This document shows, piece by piece, positions 15,944 through 24,205 of a DNA stretch of 64,000 nt; position 1 is the stretch's first letter, and each line of letters opens with the position of its first letter. A program made the translations under genes and the position numbers. The notes beneath the pieces are model-generated. The model had not been told where the DNA came from, did not search any database, and saw only the letters and a list, made by a program, of their open reading frames with translations. This DNA is from JBGOTP01 sp963717075 (GTDB taxonomy: Bacteria; Acidobacteriota; Vicinamibacteria; Vicinamibacterales; CAVVIG01), in NCBI GenBank assembly GCA_963717075.1, contig CAVQVI010000007.1, forward strand, positions 496,001 to 560,000, written 5' to 3'.

Positions 15944-17518
15944 TTACCTGGTCAGTCCCAGGATGCGGCGTGCGGCATTGCGGCCTGGCGCTCCCATGAC
16001 GCCGCCGCCGGGATGCGCCGCCAATCCACACATCCAGAGATTCCGGATGGGCGTCGTGTACCGTGCCCAACCGGGTGCTGGCCGAAGAAAAAACAGCTGC
16101 TCGAGCGTCAGCTCGCCCTGAAAGATGTTCCCTTCGCTCAGCCCGAATTCGCGTTCGAGATCGAGCGGTGTCAGCACCTGACGGCCGCGAATGATGCTCC
16201 GGATGTTGGGCGCGTACTCGGCGAGCGTATCGACCACCGCATCACCAAACGCCTCCCTCTTCTCATCCCAGGTCCCGCGGGCGAGCTGGTAGGGCGCATA
16301 CTGCACGAAGCACGAGAGGATGTGCTTTCCCGGCGGCGCCACCGAAGGGTCGGTGAGCGTTGGAATCACCATGTCGATGTAGGGCCGCCTGGAGAATTCG
16401 CCGTACTTCGCCTCGTCGTACGCGCGCTCCATATAGTCCACACTTGGCGAAATTGAAATCGCTCCTCTCAAGTGAGAGCCCGGGCCGGGCCGACAGACAA
16501 AATCCGGCAACCCATCGAGCGCGAGATTCACTTTGCCGGACGAGCCTCGAAACTTGTAGCGCTTCACCTGGTCAAGGAACTCCGTGGGCAGCGCCGTACT
16601 CTCCATGAACTCGACAAACGTGAGTCGTGGATCCAGGCTCGACAGAATCCACTCGGCCTCGAGCTCGTCGCCGTTGGCGAGGACGACGCCGGTCGCGCGG
16701 CCGTTTCGTATCTGAATCCGGACCACGGCGGCTTCCGTGCGGACCTCGGCACCCATCTCGCGCGCCGCGCTCGCAATGGCGTTCGAGATCGCGCCCGTGC
16801 CTCCCCTCGCAAAGCCCCACGACCGGAATGCGCCGTCGATCTCTCCCATGTAGTGGTGCAGCAGTACGTAAGCCGTACCAGGCGACCGAACGCCGCGAAA
16901 CGTCCCGATGATCCCCGATGCCGACATCGTGGCTTTGAGCACGTCCGTCTCGAACCACTGATCCAGGAAATCGGCTGCGCTCATCGTCAGGAGCTGCAGC
17001 CCATGACGTCGAGACTCCGGTCCAATCGAACCCAAGCGGCCGGCAAGGGAGAACAGATCCCACAGATCGCGTGGATTGCGCGACATCGGATCGGGGGGTG
17101 TCATGCCCAGGGTTGGCTTGACGACCCTGGCCATCTCGGCCATGGCTTTGCCGTACTCGTCGTACGCCTCGGCGTCGAGTTTCGAGTGACGGGCAATCTC
17201 GCGTCGCGTCCTGGCGTGATCGTTGACGCGCCAGAGATAGTCGCCGTCCGGCATCGGCGTGAACGTGCCGTCGAGCGGCAGAATCTCGAGGCCGTGGCGC
17301 GGCAGGTCGAGCTCGCGAATGATCTCCGGCCGGAGGAGCGACACGACGTACGAGCACACAGAGAAGTGGAACCCCGGAAATACTTCCTCGGTGACGGCCG
17401 CTCCACCGACGACGTGGCGTCGCTCGAGGACCAGGACCTTGCGGCCGGCTTGAGCCAGGTAGGCTGCGGCCGTCAGTCCGTTGTGTCCGCCACCGATGAC
17501 GATCGCGTCGTACCGCAT
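15944..17518 (-). CDS. PYROXD2-like FAD oxidoreductase (copy 2)
   Basis: 524 residues. FAD motif DAIVIGGGHNGLTAAAYLAQAG, VLERRHVVGGAAVTEEVFPGF, then FSVCSYVVSLLRPEIIRELDL, which is close to the human PYROXD2 N-terminal pattern. GGTGAISNAIASAAREMGAEV and the terminal LWMCGLAAHPGGGVMGAPGRNAA complete the family layout. It is the upstream partner of copy 1 and is divergently transcribed from the GcvT-like gene with only 23 bp between the two starts, so the promoters must overlap. Confidence 0.85.
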   Translation of the reverse strand: MRYDAIVIGGGHNGLTAAAYLAQAGRKVLVLERRHVVGGAAVTEEVFPGFHFSVCSYVVSLLRPEIIRELDLPRHGLEILPLDGTFTPMPDGDYLWRVNDHARTRREIARHSKLDAEAYDEYGKAMAEMARVVKPTLGMTPPDPMSRNPRDLWDLFSLAGRLGSIGPESRRHGLQLLTMSAADFLDQWFETDVLKATMSASGIIGTFRGVRSPGTAYVLLHHYMGEIDGAFRSWGFARGGTGAISNAIASAAREMGAEVRTEAAVVRIQIRNGRATGVVLANGDELEAEWILSSLDPRLTFVEFMESTALPTEFLDQVKRYKFRGSSGKVNLALDGLPDFVCRPGPGSHLRGAISISPSVDYMERAYDEAKYGEFSRRPYIDMVIPTLTDPSVAPPGKHILSCFVQYAPYQLARGTWDEKREAFGDAVVDTLAEYAPNIRSIIRGRQVLTPLDLEREFGLSEGNIFQGELTLEQLFFLRPAPGWARYTTPIRNLWMCGLAAHPGGGVMGAPGRNAARRILGLTR

Positions 17519-17541
17519 GCAGGCTTACTATAATTCCGGCG

Positions 17542-18744
17542 ATGTCGATTGGAACGGCCGTCCACGCCCGCACGCTGGCGCTCTGTGAGAGCCTGAACTT
17601 CCGCGACTGGTCCGGCTACTACGCGGTCAGTGCGTACGAGTCGCACCACGAGCACGAGTACAGCGCTATTCGGAACGCTTCCGCGCTCATCGACGTGTCC
17701 CCGCTGTTCAAGTACCTCGTGTCGGGCCGCGATGCGGTGAAGCTCGTGGACCGGATCATTACCCGAAACGCCTACGGCCTCGAGGTTGGCCAGGTGTACT
17801 ACACGCCGTGGTGCGATGAACGCGGGAAGGTCATCGACGATGGGACGGTGACACGAGTCGGAACCTCGACATTCCGTTGGACCGCCGCCGATCCCAGCTA
17901 CCGCTGGCTGATGCAGAACGCTGCCGGACTGGATGTGGTCGTTGACGACGTGTCGGACCAGGTCGCTGCCCTCTCTCTGCAGGGCCCGACGTCGGCCGCG
18001 GTGCTGAACGCGTGCGCGTCTGTCGACATTCGCGAGCTGAACTACTTTCGGATGACGCACGGCACGATTGCCGGCGTGCCCCTGGATATTTCCCGCACCG
18101 GCTACACAGGCGATTTGGGCTATGAGATTTGGATGCCGTGGAATCGCGCGATCGACGTCTGGGATGCACTCATCAGCGCAGGCCGTGCGTTTCAGATCCG
18201 GCCGGCCGGCATGCTGGCGCTTGATGTCGCGCGCGTCGAGGCCGGGCTGCTGCTCATCGAGGTGGACTTCCACAGCAGCCGGACAGCGCTCATTGACTCG
18301 CAGAGGTACTCGCCCTTTGAAATGGGCCTCGGTCGTCTCGTTTCGCTCAACAAGGGGCCCTTCGTCGGGCGCGAGGTGCTCATCGAGGAGAGAAGGCGGC
18401 AGCCGGCGCGACGAATCGTGGGTCTGGAGATCCATTGGCCGGCGGTTGAGGCGCTCTACGACGCGCGTGGGATGGCACCGCAAGTCCCCGCGGCGGCGTC
18501 GCGGGCCCAGGTGCCGGTCTACAAGAACGGGAAGCAGATCGGGCGCGCGACGACCACGGCGTGGTCTCCAGTCCTCAAGAAACTGATTGCGCTCGCCACG
18601 CTTGATTCCCCCCACTATGCCCAGGGCACACCCGTTGAGTTCGAACTGACCGTAGAGGCTGTTCGCCACCGGGTACCGGGAACGGTTGTCGCGACCCCGT
18701 TCTTCAACCCTTCCAGGAAGAAGGCGGTACCCATCGGCGGCTGA
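17542..18744 (+). CDS. GcvT-like aminomethyltransferase family protein
   Basis: 400 residues of the glycine-cleavage T-protein/dimethylglycine-oxidase fold. RNASALIDVSPLFKYLVSGRDAV, GQVYYTPWCDERGKVIDDGTV (the conserved D-D-x-T strand near the folate pocket), DQVAALSLQGPTSAAVL, SRTGYTGDLGYEIW, GRAFQIRPAGMLALDVARVEAG and GRATTTAWSPVLKKLIALATL are all family landmarks. T-proteins transfer one-carbon units from amino donors to tetrahydrofolate. No gcvH or gcvP is adjacent; instead two FAD oxidoreductases are divergent, so an oxidative demethylation partnership is possible but unproven. TACTATAAT just upstream may be a -10 element. Confidence 0.8.
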   Translation: MSIGTAVHARTLALCESLNFRDWSGYYAVSAYESHHEHEYSAIRNASALIDVSPLFKYLVSGRDAVKLVDRIITRNAYGLEVGQVYYTPWCDERGKVIDDGTVTRVGTSTFRWTAADPSYRWLMQNAAGLDVVVDDVSDQVAALSLQGPTSAAVLNACASVDIRELNYFRMTHGTIAGVPLDISRTGYTGDLGYEIWMPWNRAIDVWDALISAGRAFQIRPAGMLALDVARVEAGLLLIEVDFHSSRTALIDSQRYSPFEMGLGRLVSLNKGPFVGREVLIEERRRQPARRIVGLEIHWPAVEALYDARGMAPQVPAAASRAQVPVYKNGKQIGRATTTAWSPVLKKLIALATLDSPHYAQGTPVEFELTVEAVRHRVPGTVVATPFFNPSRKKAVPIGG

Positions 18745-18749
18745 GCGGC

Positions 18750-18755
18750 TATAAT
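18750..18755 (+). promoter_or_regulatory. Consensus -10 box before the exported methyltransferase-like gene
   Basis: An exact TATAAT lies 33 bp before the ATG at 18788, just after the GcvT-like stop. No convincing -35 is visible, as the upstream bases are coding. A GGAG ribosome site (18777-18780) follows. Confidence 0.4.
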
Positions 18756-18787
18756 CCGCCCTTTACGCTTTTCAATGGAGACCTGCA

Positions 18788-19624
18788 ATGAATGCGAAGT
18801 TACCCACCTCGCTCGCGCGCCGGTTGTTACTGTCTGCCTGCCTCTCGCTCCTGCCGATGGGTCTCTTCGCACAGGCGCAGCAGACGCAAGCTCCGTTTCA
18901 ACCAACCGTCGGTCAGGCCGGGAAGGACGTCATCTGGGTGCCGACGCCCCAGGCCTTGGTCGACAAGATGCTCGATCTCGCCAAGCTCACGCCACAGGAC
19001 GTCCTCATGGACCTCGGCTCCGGCGATGGCCGCACGGTGATCACCGCCGCCAAGCGCGGCGCACGCGCGATGGGCATCGAGTACGAGCCCGAAATGGTGG
19101 CGCTATCGCAACGTAATGCCGCCGACGCGAAAGTCAGCGACAAGGCCACGTTCACTAAGGCCGATCTGTTCCAGACGGACCTCTCGCAAGCCACGGTCAT
19201 CACGATGTTCCTGCTCCCACAGATCAACCTCGATTTGCGTCCCAAGATCCTCGATCTGAAGCCGGGCACGCGCGTCGTGTCGAATACCTTCACGATGGGC
19301 GAGTGGCAGGAGGACGGGAAGGATACGGTCACCACGGATTGCGGGTCGTGGTGCACGGCTCTCCTCTGGATTGTGCCAGCCAAGGTTGGGGGCACGTGGA
19401 AATCGGCGCAGGGCGACCTCGAGCTCGTGCAGACGTTCCAGATGCTCTCTGGCACTCTGAACCCTGGCACTCAGAAAAAGACATCGTTTGTCGGAAAGAT
19501 GGTGGGCGATCGGATCAGCTTTACTGCCGGAACGGCCCGATACGCTGGACGCGTGAACGGCAACGCCATCGAAGGCACGGTCACGACCGGGACAGGCGAA
19601 AGCCCGTGGCGTGCCTCCCGCTGA
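18788..19624 (+). CDS. SAM-methyltransferase-like protein with signal peptide
   Basis: 278 residues. Signal peptide (LARRLLLSACLSLLPMGLFAQAQ), then VIWVPTPQALVDKMLDLA and a Rossmann methyltransferase motif I, VLMDLGSGDGRTVITAA, with acidic strand-2 end GIEYEPEMV, DLFQTDLSQATVITMFLLP and LKPGTRVVSNTFTMGEW. After about residue 190 a beta-rich extension follows (VGGTWKSAQGDLELVQTFQML, RYAGRVNGNAIEGTV). A paralogue without the extension is at 52850-53386. A secreted location is odd because S-adenosylmethionine is cytosolic, so it may have another ligand or act before export. The promoter-like TATAAT is immediately upstream. Confidence 0.8.
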   Translation: MNAKLPTSLARRLLLSACLSLLPMGLFAQAQQTQAPFQPTVGQAGKDVIWVPTPQALVDKMLDLAKLTPQDVLMDLGSGDGRTVITAAKRGARAMGIEYEPEMVALSQRNAADAKVSDKATFTKADLFQTDLSQATVITMFLLPQINLDLRPKILDLKPGTRVVSNTFTMGEWQEDGKDTVTTDCGSWCTALLWIVPAKVGGTWKSAQGDLELVQTFQMLSGTLNPGTQKKTSFVGKMVGDRISFTAGTARYAGRVNGNAIEGTVTTGTGESPWRASR

Positions 19625-19699
19625 GCGCTTTCTGAGAGCGTGGAAACAAACCGCCGAAACCTCTGCCTCATCGGCGACGTGGTGGCGCGAATTGGTGTG

Positions 19700-19803
19700 G
19701 CCCCCGCACGGGTCCCAGATGCGCTGTGGGATCTCGTCGAGCCGTTCTTGACGATTCCGCCCCCGACCGCCACAAGGGGCGGCCACGTGGACTTGATGCA
19801 TTG
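19700..19803 (+). pseudogene. Remnant of an IS5-type transposase N-terminus
   Basis: A short stretch reads VPDALWDLVEPFLTIPPP followed by RGG, the typical opening of IS5-family transposases (DxLWxxIEPLLPPP ... GG). Nothing of the catalytic domain follows, and no terminal inverted repeats are visible. I treat it as a relic rather than an element. Confidence 0.35.
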
Positions 19804-19811
19804 CGCGAGGG

Positions 19812-20336
19812 CTACGGCGAAATCGCACACTGAAATATCGCGGAGTAATTGCCAGCCTGGTCACGAGCAGGGGTGACCAACTCCGACGACAGGCTGTCTG
19901 CGAAAATGCTATCCGAAGCATTGGACACCGGATTTGTTCCCCTCGACGCGTACACGCCGCTGCTGTGCACGGCGTTGTTCACAACTTCGGGAAACGCGAC
20001 CTGCGTGACCTTCCTCGAAATACCGCCGACCGTCACTTCCAGATGGATGTGGGTCGCTCGTCCCTGATACCAGCCAGGATAGATTGTTGTGAACGTCACT
20101 TCGCCGCTGCTGTTCGTCGTCTGGATTCCCCGTAAGAAGGTCTGGGCGGTCTCCGACCCATACTGCGAGTAGTTGCCCGCCACATCACAGTGCCAGATTT
20201 CGACATTGGCGTCCGACACGGCGGCGCAGCTGGCGTTGGCGTTGACGACCTTGACCGTCAAGCTCAAGGGCGTTCCGCTCTTGCCTTCCCGGATGTCACT
20301 GCGAAAGAGATCCGTCCGCGACGGAAACGGTCCCAC
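19812..20336 (-). CDS. Intradiol dioxygenase-like domain protein
   Basis: 174 residues from a GTG at 20336. RSDIREGKSGTPLSLTVKVV, NVEIWHCDVAGNYSQYG, FLRGIQTTNSSGEVTFTTIYPGWYQGRATHIHLEV matches the catalytic core of intradiol ring-cleavage dioxygenases, with two Tyr and two His (YPGWY and HIH) as candidate Fe(III) ligands. In the family this protein would start with a longer Tat signal. Here the frame upstream of the GTG reads SCSA but then loses character, so the N-terminus is probably truncated or frameshifted. About 250 bp upstream (20337-20586) hold no gene. Confidence 0.65.
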   Translation of the reverse strand: MGPFPSRTDLFRSDIREGKSGTPLSLTVKVVNANASCAAVSDANVEIWHCDVAGNYSQYGSETAQTFLRGIQTTNSSGEVTFTTIYPGWYQGRATHIHLEVTVGGISRKVTQVAFPEVVNNAVHSSGVYASRGTNPVSNASDSIFADSLSSELVTPARDQAGNYSAIFQCAISP

Positions 20337-20586
20337 GGCCGAGCAAGAATCGTGACAATGGCCGGGCCTCGTCGGGTTCGCGGTCTCCCGATGTGCGCTG
20401 CGCGTGCGCCGATAGCAAGGACTCGTGCCGAGCTGTCCCCGCGATGTGTCAGGTTGTCCTCTTTTGCTCGAACCCCCGCGCAGGAAGTCGACGCGTCACC
20501 ATGAAGGGAGGGCAGGGGGACACCTCCGCTATCTTGCGCAACAGAGGTTTCAGGGCGGTCGAATCAACGCAGCGTGAACGACATCC

Positions 20587-21312
20587 TCACCGCGCCGATG
20601 GCCGGAGCCGCATGCGGTACGTGACCGTCTGGCCGGGCTGAATATTGACGTCGAACGTCACGGGTTCGAAGCCGTCATAACGAATTTCGATGCGATGCGG
20701 ACCGGGCTCAAGATTCGCCTGCTGTGACCCTTCGTCAAAGTCATCAACAACTCCCACGTAGTAGCCGTCGACGAAGACTTGGGCATCGCGTTGCTCAACG
20801 ACGATTCGGACTCCCCCATACCCACGGCCCGGTGCGACCGCCACAGAGCCCGGGGAGGCGTACGCCGGGGAGAGCCGATACGCCGGGGAGCCGTATGCCG
20901 GGGAGCCGTATGCCGGGGAGCCGTACCAGGGGTAGTAACCGTAAGCATAGGGATATGCGTAACCGTAGGGATACCCGAAGCCCAAGGAGAACGAAAACCC
21001 CGGGTAGCCGTAGTAGTACGGATATGCCGTAGCGGTACGGATATCCGTAGTGGTACGGGTACCCGTAGTAGCGGCCGTAACCGTAATACGGCCCGCCGTG
21101 ACCTGGGTAGCCTGGTCTGGGATATGCCGACCCAGGATGCCCAGGCCCAGGATTAGTCGCCCCGCTGGCACTGCACGTCCGGCCGGCGGTGAACCGCCGG
21201 ACGGGCGAGAAGCCGAGCCGCCACCTCCGCCGCCGCGTTGCTCCGCGAATGACGGCATCGCCGCGAGCAGGATCGCAATGGCTACAACGGTGCAAGTCTT
21301 GAGTGCTCTCAT
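20587..21312 (-). CDS. Exported PEGA-domain protein with Gly/Tyr-rich region
   Basis: About 241 residues from ATG 21312 (GGTGGAG ribosome site upstream). Signal peptide (VVAIAILLAAMPSFAEQ), a Gly-rich stretch, a Tyr/Gly-rich low-complexity part (GFGYPYGYAYPYAYGYYPW), a repeated AYGSP segment encoded by a 15-bp DNA repeat, and a C-terminal PEGA domain (VVEQRDAQVFVDGYYVG, LEPGPHRIEIRYDGFEPVTFDV). PEGA domains are surface-exposed beta units of unknown role. Between about 21030 and 21170 a different frame gives a much better Gly/Tyr pattern (GGPYYGYGRYYGYPY), implying one missing base near 21170 and one extra A near 21026. Confidence 0.75.
   Translation of the reverse strand: MRALKTCTVVAIAILLAAMPSFAEQRGGGGGGSASRPSGGSPPAGRAVPAGRLILGLGILGRHIPDQATQVTAGRITVTAATTGTRTTTDIRTATAYPYYYGYPGFSFSLGFGYPYGYAYPYAYGYYPWYGSPAYGSPAYGSPAYRLSPAYASPGSVAVAPGRGYGGVRIVVEQRDAQVFVDGYYVGVVDDFDEGSQQANLEPGPHRIEIRYDGFEPVTFDVNIQPGQTVTYRMRLRPSAR
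20862..20932. repeat. 15-bp direct repeats inside the PEGA gene
   Basis: Units of the form gccggggagccgtat recur four to five times (variants taogccgggg-like, e.g. tacgccggggagagccga then tatgccggggagccg three times). They encode the AYGSP repeats of the low-complexity linker and are prone to copy-number change. Confidence 0.7.
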
Positions 21313-21757
21313 GGGTGTCTCCACCATAATTCTTGCAACAACGCTACCAGCGGGCGCCCCGCAATTCCAGCACAATTTCAGCTTATCCCGTCGACTCCAC
21401 GGCGTCCGGCTGCGGGAACTTCCCCGCTCGAGCAGGGGGCTTCTTCTGACCGTCACCGATCCAAATGGCGGCCACCGCCGACACGGCCAGTCGTCGTGAA
21501 CGCTGAACCTCGCAGATCAGGCGGACCTCGCAGTGAAGGATCGCATTGATTCACGACGTCAGTCTCGCTTCGTCCTCCGCGGCGGCTCCGGTTTCTGAGA
21601 AGCGCCGGTTTCTGAAGAATAGTTCAGCCAATCTTCAGATACATGCAGATGGACCGGCGCTTCGTACGCATCGGCTCACCGAACATACCGAATATAATGT
21701 GAAGCCATGGGGACAGTGCCAGACGCGAGAGACCCTGAACTTCATGTGAGGCGAACT
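21313..21757. other. Intergenic region between divergent genes, no gene found
   Basis: 445 bp between the PEGA gene and the monoheme lipoprotein gene. Reading frames here are short and without family character. The right part is unusually A/T-rich (ccgaatataatgtg about 21693-21706), and a TATAAT there may be the -10 of the lipoprotein promoter. Confidence 0.4.
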
Positions 21758-22348
21758 ATGAACAAACGGTGCTTGTGGATATGTGCCGCGGGTCTGCCGC
21801 TGGTGCTGCTCTTCAGTTCGTGTCAGGCACGGCAACCGGAGCCTTCACCGCAAACTCAATACGAGGTGAGCGCCACCGTCAAAGACATCATGGATTCAAT
21901 GGTGGATCCGATCGCGGACGTGCTGTGGGAGTCGGTGGCCACGCTCGTCACGAGCAAAGGCACTGAAGAGCGCATGCCGAAAACGGACGAGGACTGGGTA
22001 AAGGTGCGCCGGGGAGCCATCACACTCATCGAGGCCACGAACCTGCTGCGGATGCCGGGACGCAAGATCGCAAGGCCTGGCGAGAAATCCGAGAACCCCA
22101 ACGTCGAGCTAGAGCCCGAAGAAATGCAGGCCCTGGTGGACAAGGACAGAGAGACATGGAACAAGATGGCACACGCGCTCCATGCCGCCGCGTCGGAAGC
22201 GTTGCGCAACATCGAAGCCAAAAACGCGCAGGGACTGATGGACGCCGGAGAGCAGATCGACTCGGCCTGCGAAAACTGCCATCTGAAGTACTGGTATCCG
22301 AACCAGGTGATTCCGGAGTTTCCCAAGAACCTGCCTGTTTCGAATTGA
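21758..22348 (+). CDS. Monoheme cytochrome-like lipoprotein
   Basis: 196 residues from ATG 21758 (GTGAGG ribosome site at 21746-21751). The N-terminus MNKRCLWICAAGLPLVLLFSSC is a lipoprotein signal with lipobox LFSSC. The helical body contains VKDIMDSMVDPIADVLWESV, DWVKVRRGAITLIEATNLLRMPGR and KDRETWNKMAHALHAAA, and a C-terminal CENCH heme-c motif (residues about 171-175) followed by LKYWYPNQ. A frameshifted relative is at 5123-5741. It is likely a membrane-anchored periplasmic electron carrier. It is convergent with two DUF6644-like membrane genes. Confidence 0.8.
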   Translation: MNKRCLWICAAGLPLVLLFSSCQARQPEPSPQTQYEVSATVKDIMDSMVDPIADVLWESVATLVTSKGTEERMPKTDEDWVKVRRGAITLIEATNLLRMPGRKIARPGEKSENPNVELEPEEMQALVDKDRETWNKMAHALHAAASEALRNIEAKNAQGLMDAGEQIDSACENCHLKYWYPNQVIPEFPKNLPVSN

Positions 22349-22466
22349 GGCTCATCGCCGCACTGCTCGGCGGGCTGGCACGAACACGTCGGGCCGGCCC
22401 GCATGCGAAGCACGTCTCCTTCACATCTTCGTAATCCCTCGCTCACCCGTCCCGCGCGCCGCTCGC

Positions 22467-22962
22467 CTAGGTGTACATCGTGTACAGACATCATCCGGCC
22501 TGCGAGGATGACAATCGCCCAGATGAGGATGGAAGTGAGGCCCGCCAGGCGCGCAGAGACCGGCGTCTGGCCCTTGTCCCATCCTCCTATCTGCCTTTCG
22601 GTCACGAAGTGAAATACGAGGGCGTTCAGGCCGGCCAGCAGCAGTGCTGACGCCTTGATCCAGAAGAAGACGTTCACGTAGGCCTTCGTGGCATGCCCGG
22701 CAAACAGAAAACTACCGGACACGAACATGACCAGGAACCCGGACAACATCCACGGCGCGAGACGGCGATAGAGCGTGGACACCGGCCACCTCCGTAGCGT
22801 CACACCGAGGAGCCGCAGATCGAACCAGAACACCACACCCGCCGAAAGACCGAGCGCCATGATGTGAATGGTGACGAGGATGGCAAAGCCCCACGTCGAT
22901 TCCCGAATGAGGGTCGCCATCGCGGTCCCCTCCAGCCATTCACAGATACTGAGCATAGACAT
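22467..22962 (-). CDS. DUF6644-like integral membrane protein (frameshift near the stop)
   Basis: About 160 residues with four to five membrane helices: LSICEWLEG..MATLIRES, TWGFAILVTIHIMALGLSAGVVFWFDLRLLGV, LAPWMLSGFLVMFVSGSFLFAG, AYVNVFFWIKASALLLAGLNAL and LTSILIWAIVILAGRMMSV. The His in the first helices resembles a heme-ligand position. The frame then runs without stop through the antisense of the lipoprotein gene. One base gained or lost near 22482 would instead end it at the TAG 22467-22469 as SVYTMYT-stop, the more natural end. It lies 64 bp downstream of a similar membrane gene. Confidence 0.65.
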
Positions 22963-23026
22963 CGGCTCACCAACTCCGCGCAGCGCTCGTCCCAGGCATC
23001 CCTGGCGTGTCGCAGGGACGAGGCAT

Positions 23027-23500
23027 CTACTCCAGCAGGATGTATGCGCACCCTGCCAGGGCGACGCTAATCCAGAGCACCAGTTCGAGCGCGCCACCAG
23101 CCCGAAGCACCCCACCGACGGTCGGCGTTCCCCGATTCGCGCGCTGCAGGGTGAAGTGCAGCAGCGCCGCCACCGCCAGCAACGACATCTTCAGCTGGAA
23201 CGTGCTGTTCGCCACGGCGGTTGACGCCCGCGGAGCCAACAACAGCAGCCCGGTCGCCACACTGATGCAAAGGCCGACGGTCATCGCTCGGGCCACGGGG
23301 CGCGTCGCTTCGGCACCATGCTCCGTTTCACCCAGGACACCAAATCTGGCGAGGTTCGACACGACCGCCCCGCCAGCGATCAACGTGAGGCCGATGAGAT
23401 GAAACGCGCTGAGCGCTCCGGTGAGGCGAGACGACTCGCGAATCGTGCCGGCGAGCGAGGTCGCCTCCATCCAATGCACCAACGGATTCAGGGCACTCAT
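23027..23500 (-). CDS. DUF6644-like integral membrane protein
   Basis: 157 residues from ATG 23500. MSALNPLVHWMEATSLAGTIRES is followed by LSAFHLIGLTLIAGGAVVSNLARFGVL, AMTVGLCISVATGLLLLAP, STFQLKMSLLAVAALLHFTL and LELVLWISVALAGCAYILLE: five membrane helices with His in helices 1 and 4. The WMEATSLAGTIRES start parallels CEWLEGTAMATLIRES of the next gene, so the two are tandem relatives. They probably form a small membrane complex; the nearby monoheme lipoprotein suggests an electron-transfer role, but that is inference. Confidence 0.7.
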   Translation of the reverse strand: MSALNPLVHWMEATSLAGTIRESSRLTGALSAFHLIGLTLIAGGAVVSNLARFGVLGETEHGAEATRPVARAMTVGLCISVATGLLLLAPRASTAVANSTFQLKMSLLAVAALLHFTLQRANRGTPTVGGVLRAGGALELVLWISVALAGCAYILLE

Positions 23501-23598
23501 ACGCTGGGGAGAGAGTACTCCAGACGCCCTGGAGCGTTCCAGAGGCCACGCGAAGTGATGCCAAGGAAGGCTGGCGTTATGGCAGGACAGCGTTCCAG

Positions 23599-24172
23599 TT
23601 ACCGAGCCGGCGGAGTGCCCGGGGCCGGGGCGGGTGGCAACGTCCCGCCCTCGGCAACGGTTTTCATGTTCTGAAGCAATCTCGTGAACGTTGCCGTTCT
23701 GTTCGCAATGTCCTTTTCGCGGGCGGCATCGTCCGCCAGCATCGAGTTGTCGAAGAACAACGTGTAGAGAATCTTCGTGGTGGTCGGCGTCAGCGCTCTC
23801 GCTTCGACCGTGGCGTGATACGCGTTGAACGGCCGGCCGACTCTGACGGGCTGCGTATAGGTGTAGGAATACTCTGTCTTCGCCACCATGATTTCGCCGT
23901 TTCCCACGGACCGCACGGCGCCAACCTCGTTGTCCTTGCCGGACAGGATGGTGCAGGTATTCGGACTCCAGTCTCGGAGTTGACAAAACCCGCCGACGCG
24001 TTTCCACACCTCGGCAACTGGGCGGTTGACGGTGATTTCCAAGGGAATGGCGACGTAGGTCGGCTTTTCGACGGCCGGTGGCGGTGGTGGGGTCTGCGCA
24101 CTGGCCAGCCGTTGCCAGACAGGCGACCACGAGCGCACCGCGTACGGCGCTTCCAAGGAATCGATTCCGCAT
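23599..24172 (-). pseudogene. SRPBCC-domain exported protein, copy 1 (frameshifted signal peptide)
   Basis: Near-duplicate of the next gene. From ATG 24172 the signal peptide reads MRNRFLGSAVRGALVVACLATA and then shifts: here acggctggccagtg, in the sister acggtggccagtg, so a single extra C near 24108 breaks the frame. The mature part, in the other frame, is complete (PTYVAIPLEITVNRPVAEVW, CTILSGKDNEVGAVRSVGNG, SYTYTQPVRVGRPFNAYHATV, LYTLFFDNSMLADDAAREKD). This is a START/polyketide-cyclase-like ligand-binding fold. Either the copy is dead or the base is an error. Confidence 0.75.
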
Positions 24173-24205
24173 GAATTCCTCCAAACCTTCGCCCCGCGTG
24201 GCTAG

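Noticed and set aside
14302..17518. Carotenoid desaturase calls for the two FAD oxidoreductases
   Set aside because: No crtB or other carotenoid genes nearby, and the N-termini match PYROXD2-like proteins better.
21856..22466. Open minus-strand continuation of the DUF6644-like gene through the lipoprotein gene
   Set aside because: It is the antisense of a well-supported gene; a one-base shift gives a natural stop at 22467-22469.
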